Part shown: positions 43,780 through 52,327 of the stretch, piece by piece | Layout of the letters: each line of letters starts with the position of its first letter | Position numbering within the stretch: position 1 is the first letter of the stretch | Notes under the pieces: generated by a model | The model's database searches: none | Told to the model about the DNA's origin: nothing | What the model saw: only the letters and a program-made list of their open reading frames with translations | Translations under genes and position numbers: made by a program | Source of the DNA: CAILZL01 sp049840395 | GTDB taxonomy: Bacteria; Pseudomonadota; Gammaproteobacteria; Steroidobacterales; Steroidobacteraceae | Length of the DNA: 64,000 bases | Assembly (NCBI GenBank): GCA_049840395.1 | Contig: JASGLD010000008.1 | Span: 293,577 to 357,576, forward strand | Direction: 5' to 3'

Positions 43780-44880
43780 ATGCCTCCCGTAAAACTGCTG
43801 GCACATCCGCAACCACAATCGATCTCGCTTTCCGTGCGAGCCAAAGCGGTCATCTTTGCCGATGAAAAATCGCAAGCCCTGTTGGAACAGATCGAACGTG
43901 TTGCGCCTTCGGATGCAGCCGTATTGATCATCGGTGAAACCGGCACGGGTAAAGAACTGGTCGCCAAACATATTCATGAGCAGAGCGGGCGCACCGGTCC
44001 CTTCGTGGCGGTGAATTGCGGTGCGTTATCGCAAACCCTGGCGGAAGCAGAATTGTTCGGTCATCAGGCAGGCGCTTTCACCGGCGCTACCGAGACGCGC
44101 GCCGGTTGGTTCGAATCTGCCAATGGCGGCACTTTATTCCTGGATGAAATCGGTGATCTGCCGATGACACTACAAGTGAAATTGTTGCGCGTCTTGCAGG
44201 AACGTGAAGTAGTGCGCGTGGGTTCACGCAAATCCATTCCCCTGGATGTGCGCCTGGTGGCCGCGACCAATATCGATCTGTCGCATGCAGTCAGCGCCGG
44301 TCATTTCCGGTTGGATTTGTACTACCGACTCAACGTAATCACCTTTGAGCTGCCGCCATTACGTCAGCGTCGTGGCGATATTCTGCCGCTGGTCGAATAT
44401 TTCATGGCTCAGTACGCCGGTCGTCTGCAGCTCAATGAACCCAAATTGTTACCCGAGGCGCGCCAGGCGCTGCTCAACTATTCATGGCCGGGCAATATTC
44501 GTGAATTGGAAAATGTCATTCACGCCGCCCTGCTGGTGGCTACTGGCGGTTCGATCCGTGCTGAAAACCTGCGTCTTTCCGCGGTGGCTCATCCGGGCTC
44601 AGGCGACGCCAATCACGCCACGCCGCAGGAGAACATCGTCAAACAACTGGATCGACTGTTCGCTGCGCCGCCCAAGCAGCTATATGAGCAGCTGGAAGAA
44701 TTGATGATCAAGCATGCTTTCAATTATTGCAGCAACAACCAGGTGCAGACCGCCAAGCTGTTGGGCATCTCGCGCAACATACTGCGCACGCAGTTGAAAC
44801 GATTCGGTTTGATCGGCGGTGACTTTGGCGCCGAGCTGGAATCGGCGGATGCCGCACTAAGCGACGCACAACTCAGCTGA
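43780..44880 (+). CDS. Sigma-54 activator, SfnR-like, no sensor domain (copy 2)
   Basis: 366 residues, aligned with the protein at 13301 over its whole length and highly similar in the AAA+ domain. Walker A GETGTGKE, GAFTGA loop, Walker B LFLDEIGDL and the C-terminal Fis-type HTH QTAKLLGISRNILRTQLKRFGLIGG are all intact. It lacks a receiver or ligand-binding domain, so activity is probably set by its amount. Unlike copy 1 it has no visible sigma-54 promoter, so it may be the first step that then induces copy 1. A strong terminator follows. Confidence 0.85.
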   Translation: MPPVKLLAHPQPQSISLSVRAKAVIFADEKSQALLEQIERVAPSDAAVLIIGETGTGKELVAKHIHEQSGRTGPFVAVNCGALSQTLAEAELFGHQAGAFTGATETRAGWFESANGGTLFLDEIGDLPMTLQVKLLRVLQEREVVRVGSRKSIPLDVRLVAATNIDLSHAVSAGHFRLDLYYRLNVITFELPPLRQRRGDILPLVEYFMAQYAGRLQLNEPKLLPEARQALLNYSWPGNIRELENVIHAALLVATGGSIRAENLRLSAVAHPGSGDANHATPQENIVKQLDRLFAAPPKQLYEQLEELMIKHAFNYCSNNQVQTAKLLGISRNILRTQLKRFGLIGGDFGAELESADAALSDAQLS

Positions 44881-44907
44881 TCAACAGAGAGATTTGAATC
44901 CCCCTTC

Positions 44908-44946
44908 AGGTTCGACGGCGCTTGGAGCGCGTCGAACCTTTTTTCT
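44908..44946 (+). terminator. Intrinsic terminator after activator copy 2
   Basis: AGGTTCGACG and CGTCGAACCT form a 10-bp stem with GC-rich continuation, followed by TTTTTT. Textbook Rho-independent shape. Confidence 0.92.
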
Positions 44947-45001
44947 TTGCGCACCCATCAGATCAACCAATGCGATCAACTGATTCGATCAACTAAGACA
45001 A

Positions 45002-45250
45002 TCAATCAAACAGCAAGCGCACCGCGCCCTCTTCCGAGCAATGACTGGCGCGCACTTCCACATCGAGATCGACATGCTGCGATTCGTTGTAGAAACACGC
45101 CGCTCGTCCCGTTGATTCCAGATTGCCGCTGATGATGTCGCCCTCCATCAAGTGAATGTTCCCGACTATTTCAAACACGGTAATGCCATCTGCCGTACGT
45201 GCCGCCGCACAACGATTGTGACGATTGATCGCTAGTATTTGGGCTTTCAT
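45002..45250 (-). CDS. Hypothetical small protein
   Basis: 82 residues from ATG at 45250 with GAGG upstream. It is mostly beta-strand by composition (MKAQILAINRHNRCAAARTADGITVFEIVG, DIISGNL, VDLDVEVRASHCSEEGAVRLLF) and reads like a small OB-fold or regulatory domain. No family recognised. It lies convergent to activator copy 2 beyond the terminator. Confidence 0.6.
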   Translation of the reverse strand: MKAQILAINRHNRCAAARTADGITVFEIVGNIHLMEGDIISGNLESTGRAACFYNESQHVDLDVEVRASHCSEEGAVRLLFD

Positions 45251-45394
45251 GGAACACCTCGATTATTGCCATCAATGCGCTCATACATAGCTGGCAGGGC
45301 TTTGCCATGCATGAGTAGTCCTGATTGTTTTTGTGCCTCCCGTTTACTGATTGCTATGCAACTTCCCCATGCCGGCTACCCCAGACATCCGGCC

Positions 45395-46402
45395 TTAACT
45401 ATGAATCTGATTGCGGCCTGCGCTCTTGGCTGCGTACAAAGCGGCGTCTGCTCTGCCAAATAACGATTCACCGGTTTCATTGGGCAAGGCCTGCGCCACA
45501 CCCGCCGAGATGGTGATCTTGCCCGGCGCCGTATCTTGGGCGCCCTTGATTTGCCCATTGGCCACGGCTGCCCGGATCTTCTCCGCAACGATGGCGGCAT
45601 TCTTGGCTGAAGTGGCCGGCAGCAGCACGGCGAATTCATCGCCGGCGTAACGCGCGGCAAAGTCCGCACCCTTGATGTTGCGACCGATCAATTGCGCAAT
45701 CAGACGAATGACCTTGTCGCCAAACTGATGGCCAAACGTATCGTTGATCTGTTTAAAGCGGTCGATATCCAACAGGATCAACGAACACGCCTCGCCTTCG
45801 GCCGCCAATGCGGCAGTCATGGCCAACTCGAAGGCACGCCGGTTGTGCAAGCCGGTCAGCGCATCTGTCATCGCCAAACCCTGCGCGGTTTCCAGTTCGC
45901 CGCGCAACTTCGACACTTCGCTCATGCTGTCTTCGAGGCGCGCCTGCAACACCGCTACCGATTCGCGCATCAGCTTGGTTTCACCCAGCAACGAATCCAG
46001 CATGACGCGTGCTGCGGCAGCCTCCATGGGCATACCCAGATCGCCATGGCAGCGGGTCAGCGATTGGCCGTACAAGGTCACCTGGCGATTAAACGTGATG
46101 GTGGACTCTTCCACATCCTTGATGGCCTTGGACATGGCCGCTTCCAGGTTGACCGTGGCACTGGTATCGCGAGTCAATACATAGCGAAAGAACAGATCGT
46201 AGGTCTCTTCCTCGGACAGGGGTCCGCCGTGATCGAGGCGCGTGCTTAAGTGCTGCTGCAGGCCGGGATTCAATCCCGCCACATGCTCGTACCACAATGT
46301 GTAACTGACCGGGTGATACGCAGCTTCCTGCTTGGCCATCAACGGTAGAATTTTTCTGAGAATTTCTTCGCTTTGCTTTTTTAATTCGTAGTACCGCATC
46401 AA
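45395..46402 (-). CDS. Diguanylate cyclase (GGDEF domain, AGDEF variant)
   Basis: 335 residues; start at 46402 or one codon later. An N-terminal helical region of about 170 residues without known sensor motif is followed by a GGDEF domain (about 170-330) with TDALTGLHNRRAFE, DIDRFKQINDTFGHQFGDKVI and the active-site loop RYAGDEFAVLLP. AGDEF is a variant that remains active in some characterised cyclases. It makes cyclic di-GMP from GTP. It stands alone. Confidence 0.92.
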   Translation of the reverse strand: MMRYYELKKQSEEILRKILPLMAKQEAAYHPVSYTLWYEHVAGLNPGLQQHLSTRLDHGGPLSEEETYDLFFRYVLTRDTSATVNLEAAMSKAIKDVEESTITFNRQVTLYGQSLTRCHGDLGMPMEAAAARVMLDSLLGETKLMRESVAVLQARLEDSMSEVSKLRGELETAQGLAMTDALTGLHNRRAFELAMTAALAAEGEACSLILLDIDRFKQINDTFGHQFGDKVIRLIAQLIGRNIKGADFAARYAGDEFAVLLPATSAKNAAIVAEKIRAAVANGQIKGAQDTAPGKITISAGVAQALPNETGESLFGRADAALYAAKSAGRNQIHS

Positions 46403-46774
46403 CCGACTACCATCATTGTTTTAGGTCATTTCCTTAATCAGGGAACAGCTCCTGCCTGAACGATAATAGACCTCGGCTGATACGAATAACATTCGCTTAA
46501 CAAATAAATTTCCCCATTGGCGAAACCATCCACATGCCCTTACGGGCAAGCCCCATACATCTAGATAAAGAATTAACCGACATTACCCTCATAAACAACG
46601 TGAGAACGTAGCCTGTAAAAGCAGTCAAGTCCCCTTTCACGGGACATTACCAATGTGTAACCGATATTGAATTGCGTCGGAGATATCCGGCAGGTATCCA
46701 CCCGACCCGCCGCTACCGCAAGCGATGCAGTTTTCTATGCTGGCTGTTCAATTCATTGTCGATGCGGAGGCCTT
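46403..46774. other. Intergenic region without a recognised gene
   Basis: Between the divergent GGDEF and DUF4142 genes. AT-richer than its surroundings around 46490-46620. No ORF, repeat or convincing promoter was recognised. Confidence 0.5.
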
Positions 46775-47305
46775 ATGAACATCGCTGCAACCTGTGGACT
46801 TATCCTCGCCGCTGTCACAACCACGGCCTTCGCCGCCGAACCAATCGGCGCCGGCAGCAATGCCAGCACCCAAATCGGCATCAGCTCGGAAAGCTTCGTA
46901 CAAAACGCCACCCAGGATGGCATTTATGAAGTCGAGGCCGGCAAGCTGGCCAGCACGCAGGCCACCCAATCCGAAATAAAAGCCTTCGCACAACTGATGG
47001 TCACCGATCACGGCAAAGCCAATGCCACCCTGGGGAGGATTGCCGAGGACAAAAAAATCGCCGCACCAAAGCAATTGGATGCCAAGCACAAGGAAATGTT
47101 CGATGCTTTAAAAGCCAAATCCGGCACCGCCTTCGACACGGCCTACGTCAATGAGATGACCGAAGGACATAAAAAGGCCATTTCGCTGTTTACAGCCGCC
47201 AGTTCTTCCACCGCTATTGATCCGGCATTGAAAGCCTTCGCCAAGGAAACGCTACCCACACTGCAGATGCACAACAGCAAGGTACTGCAACTGCATACAC
47301 GTTGA
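46775..47305 (+). CDS. DUF4142 exported protein
   Basis: 176 residues from ATG at 46775, preceded by GGAGG. The signal peptide ends at TAFAAEP. The DUF4142 helical domain covers about 40-175: FVQNATQDGIYEVEAGKLASTQATQSEIKAFAQLMVTDHGKANATL, MTEGHKKAISLF, ALKAFAKETLPTLQMHNSKVLQL. Periplasmic, ferritin-like four-helix fold, unknown function. Confidence 0.9.
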   Translation: MNIAATCGLILAAVTTTAFAAEPIGAGSNASTQIGISSESFVQNATQDGIYEVEAGKLASTQATQSEIKAFAQLMVTDHGKANATLGRIAEDKKIAAPKQLDAKHKEMFDALKAKSGTAFDTAYVNEMTEGHKKAISLFTAASSSTAIDPALKAFAKETLPTLQMHNSKVLQLHTR

Positions 47306-47327
47306 ATCAATGATTGATCGACGCGAC

Positions 47328-48125
47328 TTATGCACCCACATCCTTGGTGGTGGGCGCATCGGGCGCCCGGGTTACGGCAGCACCGGCCCGCTCCAATGGC
47401 GCGGTGAAATTCACCAGGTTGAGCATCATCTTGCCGGTGCGCCCCACTTCGGCATCGAACTCGTACGAAGTCACACCGCAGTTCGGCACATCGGCCTGGC
47501 GATCGATATCCAGGATCTGCGCCTCATCCAAGCGCTCCAGCAGGTAGCGGAAGCAATTGACGATCACCTGATGCGCAACGATCAGCACTCGCTCTTCGCG
47601 ATAGTCGCGCGTCAGCGTGTCGATCACGCTGCGCAGGCGTAGCAGCACATCGCACCAGCTCTCGCCACCGGGCGGACGAAAGTAGAACTTGCCCACATGC
47701 GCCCGTTGCTCGGCAAGTTCCGGATATTTTTCGGCAATGCCTAATTTAGTCAGCCGGTCGAGAATGCCGAACTCCTTTTCGCGCAGCCGCTCATCACGAC
47801 GCACCAGCAATTGTCCCGGCTGTAGATTGGCTTCTTGCAAGATATAGCGAGTAGTAGCCGCAGCGCGTACGAAGGGAGAACTCAGCACCACTGTGGGTTG
47901 TTGTTCGAGCGGCAGCGTTGCAAACCAGCGGCCCAGCGCCATCGCCTGTTCCACACCTAGTGCAGATAACGGCGTATCTACATCGCGCGTGGCGATATCA
48001 ATGGTATGCAGCGAACTGGACTCCGCCACCTCGCGAGCAACATTACCCGCGCTTTGGCCATGCCGGACAATCCACAGAGTATCGGGCCATTTTTGTTGCA
48101 CAGCGGGCATGGCGAAGTCAGTCAC
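47328..48125 (-). CDS. Histidine phosphatase (phosphoglycerate-mutase-like)
   Basis: 265 residues. The catalytic RHG is in LWIVRHGQSAGN (about 18-29), with LSALGVEQAMALGRWF, VLSSPFVRAAATTRYIL (Arg), PPGGESWCDVLLR (Glu proton donor) and VLIVAHQVIVNCF (second catalytic His). Acts on phosphate monoesters, substrate unknown. The SRPBCC gene lies upstream by 14 bp, so the two form an operon. Confidence 0.9.
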   Translation of the reverse strand: MTDFAMPAVQQKWPDTLWIVRHGQSAGNVAREVAESSSLHTIDIATRDVDTPLSALGVEQAMALGRWFATLPLEQQPTVVLSSPFVRAAATTRYILQEANLQPGQLLVRRDERLREKEFGILDRLTKLGIAEKYPELAEQRAHVGKFYFRPPGGESWCDVLLRLRSVIDTLTRDYREERVLIVAHQVIVNCFRYLLERLDEAQILDIDRQADVPNCGVTSYEFDAEVGRTGKMMLNLVNFTAPLERAGAAVTRAPDAPTTKDVGA

Positions 48126-48139
48126 TTACGCCGGACTTT

Positions 48140-48832
48140 CTAGGGCGTGGGCAATTGCATGCCATGCACATGCCCATCTACAGCACGGTATGCAGGCGAT
48201 TCGCCATCAGCATCTGCCTCCATCAACTGCTTGAAACGGTGCAGATCGAGATAGGTCTGCAGGGACGATTCGCGCTGGAATAATTTGGTGGCCAACTTGC
48301 CGATCACGCACGACGGTTGCTCGTACAAGATGGTGGCCGTCACCTGCGTGCCGCCATCCGGCGCGTCGCTGAATTCAAGACGACCGCTGTTCTGAATACT
48401 GGCATCCATTTCAGAAGCCCAGGAAATGGCCTCGTCGATGGTTGCTTCGATCACCAACGAATCCCATTCCACCAGACGACCTTCCGTTCCTCGTACTATC
48501 CAGTGCATATGCGAGGCATCGCGTACTTCGACACTCTCGATGTTTTCCATGAAACGCGGCAGGTTGTGAAAATCACGACAGAAGTCGAACACCTCGGCGC
48601 GCGGCCGATTGATGACTACCGAACGCGTCAGAAAAGGATCAGCGATGGCAACCGTTTCAAGTGAAACGGGAGACGGAACGTCAATGTCCTGCGAAGTGGA
48701 ATACGGCATGCTTTTCGACAGAAATGGTGCAGGCAGGCATCCTGCATCGATTCGCGATACTTCACCATCGTAGAAAAGCGCCGTGCGCAGTAGGCCGCCA
48801 CCGACGCGCGATGCGCCTTGTTGTAAGGGCAT
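48140..48832 (-). CDS. SRPBCC/Coq10-like lipid-binding protein
   Basis: 230 residues; the true start may be ATG at residue 42 (MPYSTSQ). The domain (about 65-215) begins TRSVVINRPRAEVFDFCRDFHNLPRFMENIESVEV and continues with HWIVRGTEGRLVEWDSLVIE, the pattern of polyketide cyclase/Coq10 START-like proteins. Binds a hydrophobic ligand; role unknown. Upstream partner of the phosphatase gene. Confidence 0.82.
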   Translation of the reverse strand: MPLQQGASRVGGGLLRTALFYDGEVSRIDAGCLPAPFLSKSMPYSTSQDIDVPSPVSLETVAIADPFLTRSVVINRPRAEVFDFCRDFHNLPRFMENIESVEVRDASHMHWIVRGTEGRLVEWDSLVIEATIDEAISWASEMDASIQNSGRLEFSDAPDGGTQVTATILYEQPSCVIGKLATKLFQRESSLQTYLDLHRFKQLMEADADGESPAYRAVDGHVHGMQLPTP

Positions 48833-49133
48833 TCAGGACATCACTGAGACTTAACGCCCGCAAGCAAATGCTCGCTCAGCGACACATATATCGAACCCGC
48901 CACCGAACACTCAACTGTCGGAGACCATGGCAAAATCAGAATCTTCGATTGCATTATCGAGCACCGGCACATCGGCTTCGGCGTACAAGCCCACTCTCGC
49001 CAAACAACGACAACATATTTGCGGCGCAATCATGAGGGTCTCATCCTGCCTGTTCGCGGTAATGCCCGACTTGGTTGGAACGGCGTTCCGATGGCTATTT
49101 GGATCGAACGATTCGTGCATGGTGCACCTCGAC
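48833..49133. other. Intergenic region without a recognised gene
   Basis: Short overlapping reading frames exist on both strands, but none has a family match, a ribosome site and consistent codon use. Nothing else seen. Confidence 0.45.
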
Positions 49134-49781
49134 TTATACCGGCTTTGATTCAGGCGAACCTTTTTCGCGTAGAAAAATGCTCAGCACCGCCATGGCGCCC
49201 AAAGATAAAAATTCGCTTTGCCAGTTTTGAAATGACTCGAACCAGAAACGCGCGCTGATGAAGTACTGCAGCAGGGTCAATGCGGGTTGTCGATGCAGCG
49301 CCAGCTGCTCGTTATAGTTTTCCATGCCGCCAATGGCATGCAGAACGAAAGCGAACAGAAATAGCGCCAGAAAGGCCAAACTTAGCGAATGCTCGTACAA
49401 CCAGCGCTTGAAGGTTCTCGGGCTGCAGCGCTGCTGCGGCCTGCTTGAATTATCCGGACTTGAATCGTCCGGACTTGATTCATCTGGAATAGCCTTCGAC
49501 TCAGCCGAACCGCGCTGATAGAGCATTGCCGTCAACAGCACATAGGCGAACATCTGCAGGAACTCGCTTTCCCAGTTTTCCATGGTCACTTCCAGAAAAC
49601 TGCCGCTGCATAGATAAGCCCATAACGATTGCACCATGAGACCATGCTCAAGCCGCTCGGCATTCTCGTCCACCCAACCGGTAAAGCATTGCGCCACCAG
49701 AAACGCCGCGAATAAAGCAAACACCACAATAGACAGGCCATTGTTCTTCCAGATACTTTTAATCCTGCGTTGTGCGGTCAT
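49134..49781 (-). CDS. Membrane protein, DUF6766-like, with internal duplication
   Basis: 215 residues from ATG at 49781 (GGAGGGG upstream). The two halves are repeats: NNGLSIVVFALFAAFLVAQ...FLEVTMENWESEFLQM...LYQRGSAESK and EHSLSLAFLALFLFAFVLHA...FWFESFQNWQSEFLSL...LREKGSPESK. Each half has two membrane segments. Between them is a Ser/Asp/Pro-rich linker. Function unknown. It starts 11 bp after the iron-permease-like gene, one operon. Confidence 0.75.
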   Translation of the reverse strand: MTAQRRIKSIWKNNGLSIVVFALFAAFLVAQCFTGWVDENAERLEHGLMVQSLWAYLCSGSFLEVTMENWESEFLQMFAYVLLTAMLYQRGSAESKAIPDESSPDDSSPDNSSRPQQRCSPRTFKRWLYEHSLSLAFLALFLFAFVLHAIGGMENYNEQLALHRQPALTLLQYFISARFWFESFQNWQSEFLSLGAMAVLSIFLREKGSPESKPV

Positions 49782-49791
49782 TGCCCCTCCA

Positions 49792-50316
49792 TCAGCCGTA
49801 CTCGACTTCATCGATGGAATGCACGCCCTTGTTAATGGCGCCCGCTTTGGCGCGCTCGGCAAGCTGGTTATAAAACGCCGCCACTTCGCGCAGATCCTGC
49901 TCGTCCAGATCTTCAATGCCGATCATGCGATTGCTGGCCGCCTTGCTGGACGCCAGCAATTCATTCAACTTGAGATGAATCGCCACGCTGTCCTTGTTCT
50001 GGCTTTGCTGGATCAAAAACACCATGAGGAAGGTCACGATGGTGGTGACGGTGTTGATGACCAGCTGCCATTCTTCCGAAAACTTGAACACAGGTCCCAG
50101 CGCCGACCAGATCAGAATAGCCAGGAAAGAAATGCCGAATGCCAACGGCGACCCCACCCAACGAGTTACACGGCTGGCAAAACGGTCGAAGGAAGTTATC
50201 CATGCGGAGTGCTGCGCATAGGACCCGCTGGCGGTATTGGGCATGGCGCCCAACTCATCGCCTGTTTCACTGCCAGTTTGCGCTCTAACAGCCGATTCAC
50301 TGTCAGTTTGCTTCAT
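49792..50316 (-). CDS. Low-affinity iron permease family membrane protein
   Basis: 174 residues from ATG at 50316. Motifs FDRFASRVTRWVGSPLAFGISFLAILIWSALGPVFKFSEEWQLVINTVTTIVTFLMVFLIQQSQNKDSVAIHLKLNELL are characteristic of the low-affinity iron permease family, with two membrane segments. Despite the name, transport by bacterial members is unproven. Followed by the DUF6766-like gene. Confidence 0.9.
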   Translation of the reverse strand: MKQTDSESAVRAQTGSETGDELGAMPNTASGSYAQHSAWITSFDRFASRVTRWVGSPLAFGISFLAILIWSALGPVFKFSEEWQLVINTVTTIVTFLMVFLIQQSQNKDSVAIHLKLNELLASSKAASNRMIGIEDLDEQDLREVAAFYNQLAERAKAGAINKGVHSIDEVEYG

Positions 50317-50492
50317 TGGGTTTCGCCCACATGCAATTGACCATGGCACGATCATGCTGCGCTCAAGCATTCGCGCTCATCGGCATGCACAAGCATTTAA
50401 CTGTCAGCGCCGACTGACGGAGAAAAAACCGAGCAACCGATTGTTTGCATGGAACCCACGCAGGATGCTGCCCCTCCTTCAGGAGAGCAGTC

Positions 50493-50720
50493 ATGCGTCA
50501 GTTAAGTGAAGAGCGTGTGCGTGAATTGGCTTATCAGGCCTGGCAGTCGCGAGGTTGCCCACTGGGCACCCCGGAAGTGGACTGGCAGTCCGCACTGCAG
50601 CGCGCCGATGCCGATGATGAACTGCCCGATAGCGAAGCGGCGGAATTGAATGTCGACAACACCGACATCGGCTCGCAAGTTGAAGTACTCAGCCTCGGTC
50701 TGGAAGATTTCGGCAAGTAA
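50493..50720 (+). CDS. DUF2934 small protein
   Basis: 75 residues from ATG at 50493 with AGGAGAG upstream. The DUF2934 core is at the N-terminus: EERVRELAYQAWQSRGCPLGTPEVDWQSALQRA. The C-terminal half is acidic. Function unknown. Confidence 0.78.
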   Translation: MRQLSEERVRELAYQAWQSRGCPLGTPEVDWQSALQRADADDELPDSEAAELNVDNTDIGSQVEVLSLGLEDFGK

Positions 50721-50777
50721 GCTATCGTTGGATAACTGATAACGCCCCACTCGTTATCAATTATCCATTGTCAATTA

Positions 50778-52008
50778 TCAATTAACTTGCTCAGCATGAT
50801 GCGCTTGGAACAAGCGTCCGCGCTCGGCACCCAGCACACAGAACAAAGCGAGCACGCCACACATCACCGTACCCACCGCCAACGGCAGGGTGGAACCATT
50901 GAACTGCCTGCCGATGGCCGCACCCACCAAAGCGGCACCGGTGGTGCTGATAAAACCCTGCATTGAAGCCGCCACTCCCGCCACCGCCTGCATGGACTCC
51001 ATGGCCATGGCGCCGAAGTTGGCAACCATCAGGCCCACGCAGGCCATGGTCGCGCCTTGCAGAATCACGAACGACGCCAACGTTTCCCACCCCATTCGAG
51101 CCACCACGGCATGCAAGATGGCAATGGCAATAAACAGCAGTAAGCCGATCTGCGACAACATCCGCATGCCAAGGCGCCCCACCCACTTTGAATTCAAGAA
51201 CGAGGTAACGCCCATGGTGGCGGCGCACAAGGCAAACATGGCCGGCATCAAGCCGGGGCGCTGGAACACCGCAGCAAAGATCTGCTGCACCATGGTGACG
51301 TAAGCAAAGATAGCGCCGAAGCACAGCGCAACCGCGAGTGTATAAAACATGGAGGCGCGATCGGCCAAGACGATGCGGCTGGAATTCAGCGCATGTCCCA
51401 GCGTCAGCGGCAGTCGAAACTCCGGATGCAGGGTTTCATGCAGTCGTAGCATCACCCATAACCAGATAACGCAGGAGAACGCGCTGAACATCACGAACAG
51501 GTAGCGCCATGGCGCGATCAACAGGAACAGCTGTCCCAGGCTGGGCGCAATGATGGGAATCATGATGAAGACAATAAAGGTGAGCGACATGACGCGCGCC
51601 ATCTGCCGACCATCGTACAAATCGCGAATCACCGAACGCGACACCACCGAACTGGCCGCCGCAATACCATGCACAAAGCGCCACACCAACAGATTGCCGA
51701 AACCCTGCGCCACGCTGACGAACATCCCGGCAACGGCATACAGCGCCAGACCGATCAGCAGAATGGGACGGCGACCGAAGCGATCCGACAACAGACCCCA
51801 GAACAACTGCCCGCATCCCAGACCACTGAGATAAGCAGTGATGATCCACTGCATGCGGTTTTCGTCGGTAATGCCCAGCGCAGTCGCAATGATCGGCAGC
51901 GCCGGCAGCATGGTATTCGATGGGCAGCGCCTGGCAGGCCATCAGCGAGGCAATCATCACCAAAAACTCAGCGAAGCCCAGCTTGTTCTGCGGGGACGAT
52001 GCAATCAT
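50778..52008 (-). pseudogene. MFS transporter, Bcr/CflA family, interrupted by a frameshift
   Basis: From ATG at 52008 the frame reads LGFAEFLVMIASLMACQALPI, then leaves the family. The next frame takes over at MLPALPIIATALGITDENRMQW and continues to 50778 with GLLSDRFGRRPILLIGL and the remaining helices. One extra base in the GAATACC stretch near 51920 explains it: removal would give ALPIDTMLPALPII, the normal Bcr/CflA start. Intact, it would be about 409 residues with 12 membrane segments and export drugs or metabolites. It may be a true pseudogene or a base-calling error. Confidence 0.85.
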
Positions 52009-52327
52009 CTTTGCTTACTCAACTCGAGACTTGGGGTACGAATAGCGCACGGGAGAATATTTTCGACAATGCCTGAGAGCTTGCCTGCGCTCCAGCACTT
52101 AAGCGCCGGTGTCGGAGAAGTCTGACATACATCGACGTTATTGTCTTACACGGAAAGGCGAGTGCGACTACAATTTTGCCGCTACCGTGTCGGCTGCAGC
52201 TCCGGACTTATACATGGGCTTAATTAGATTGATCTTGGAGCCCGGCAAGCTGGGATGATTGCTTTCCAAGTCGATGCGTGGGCGGCAAACTAAGTAATAA
52301 CAAGGCATGAGCGTCCGATAAAGCTGT
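52009..52327. other. Intergenic region before a TBDR
   Basis: Control region of the divergent MFS and TBDR/YfiR genes. No gene, repeat, sigma-54 promoter or activator palindrome was seen. Confidence 0.5.
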
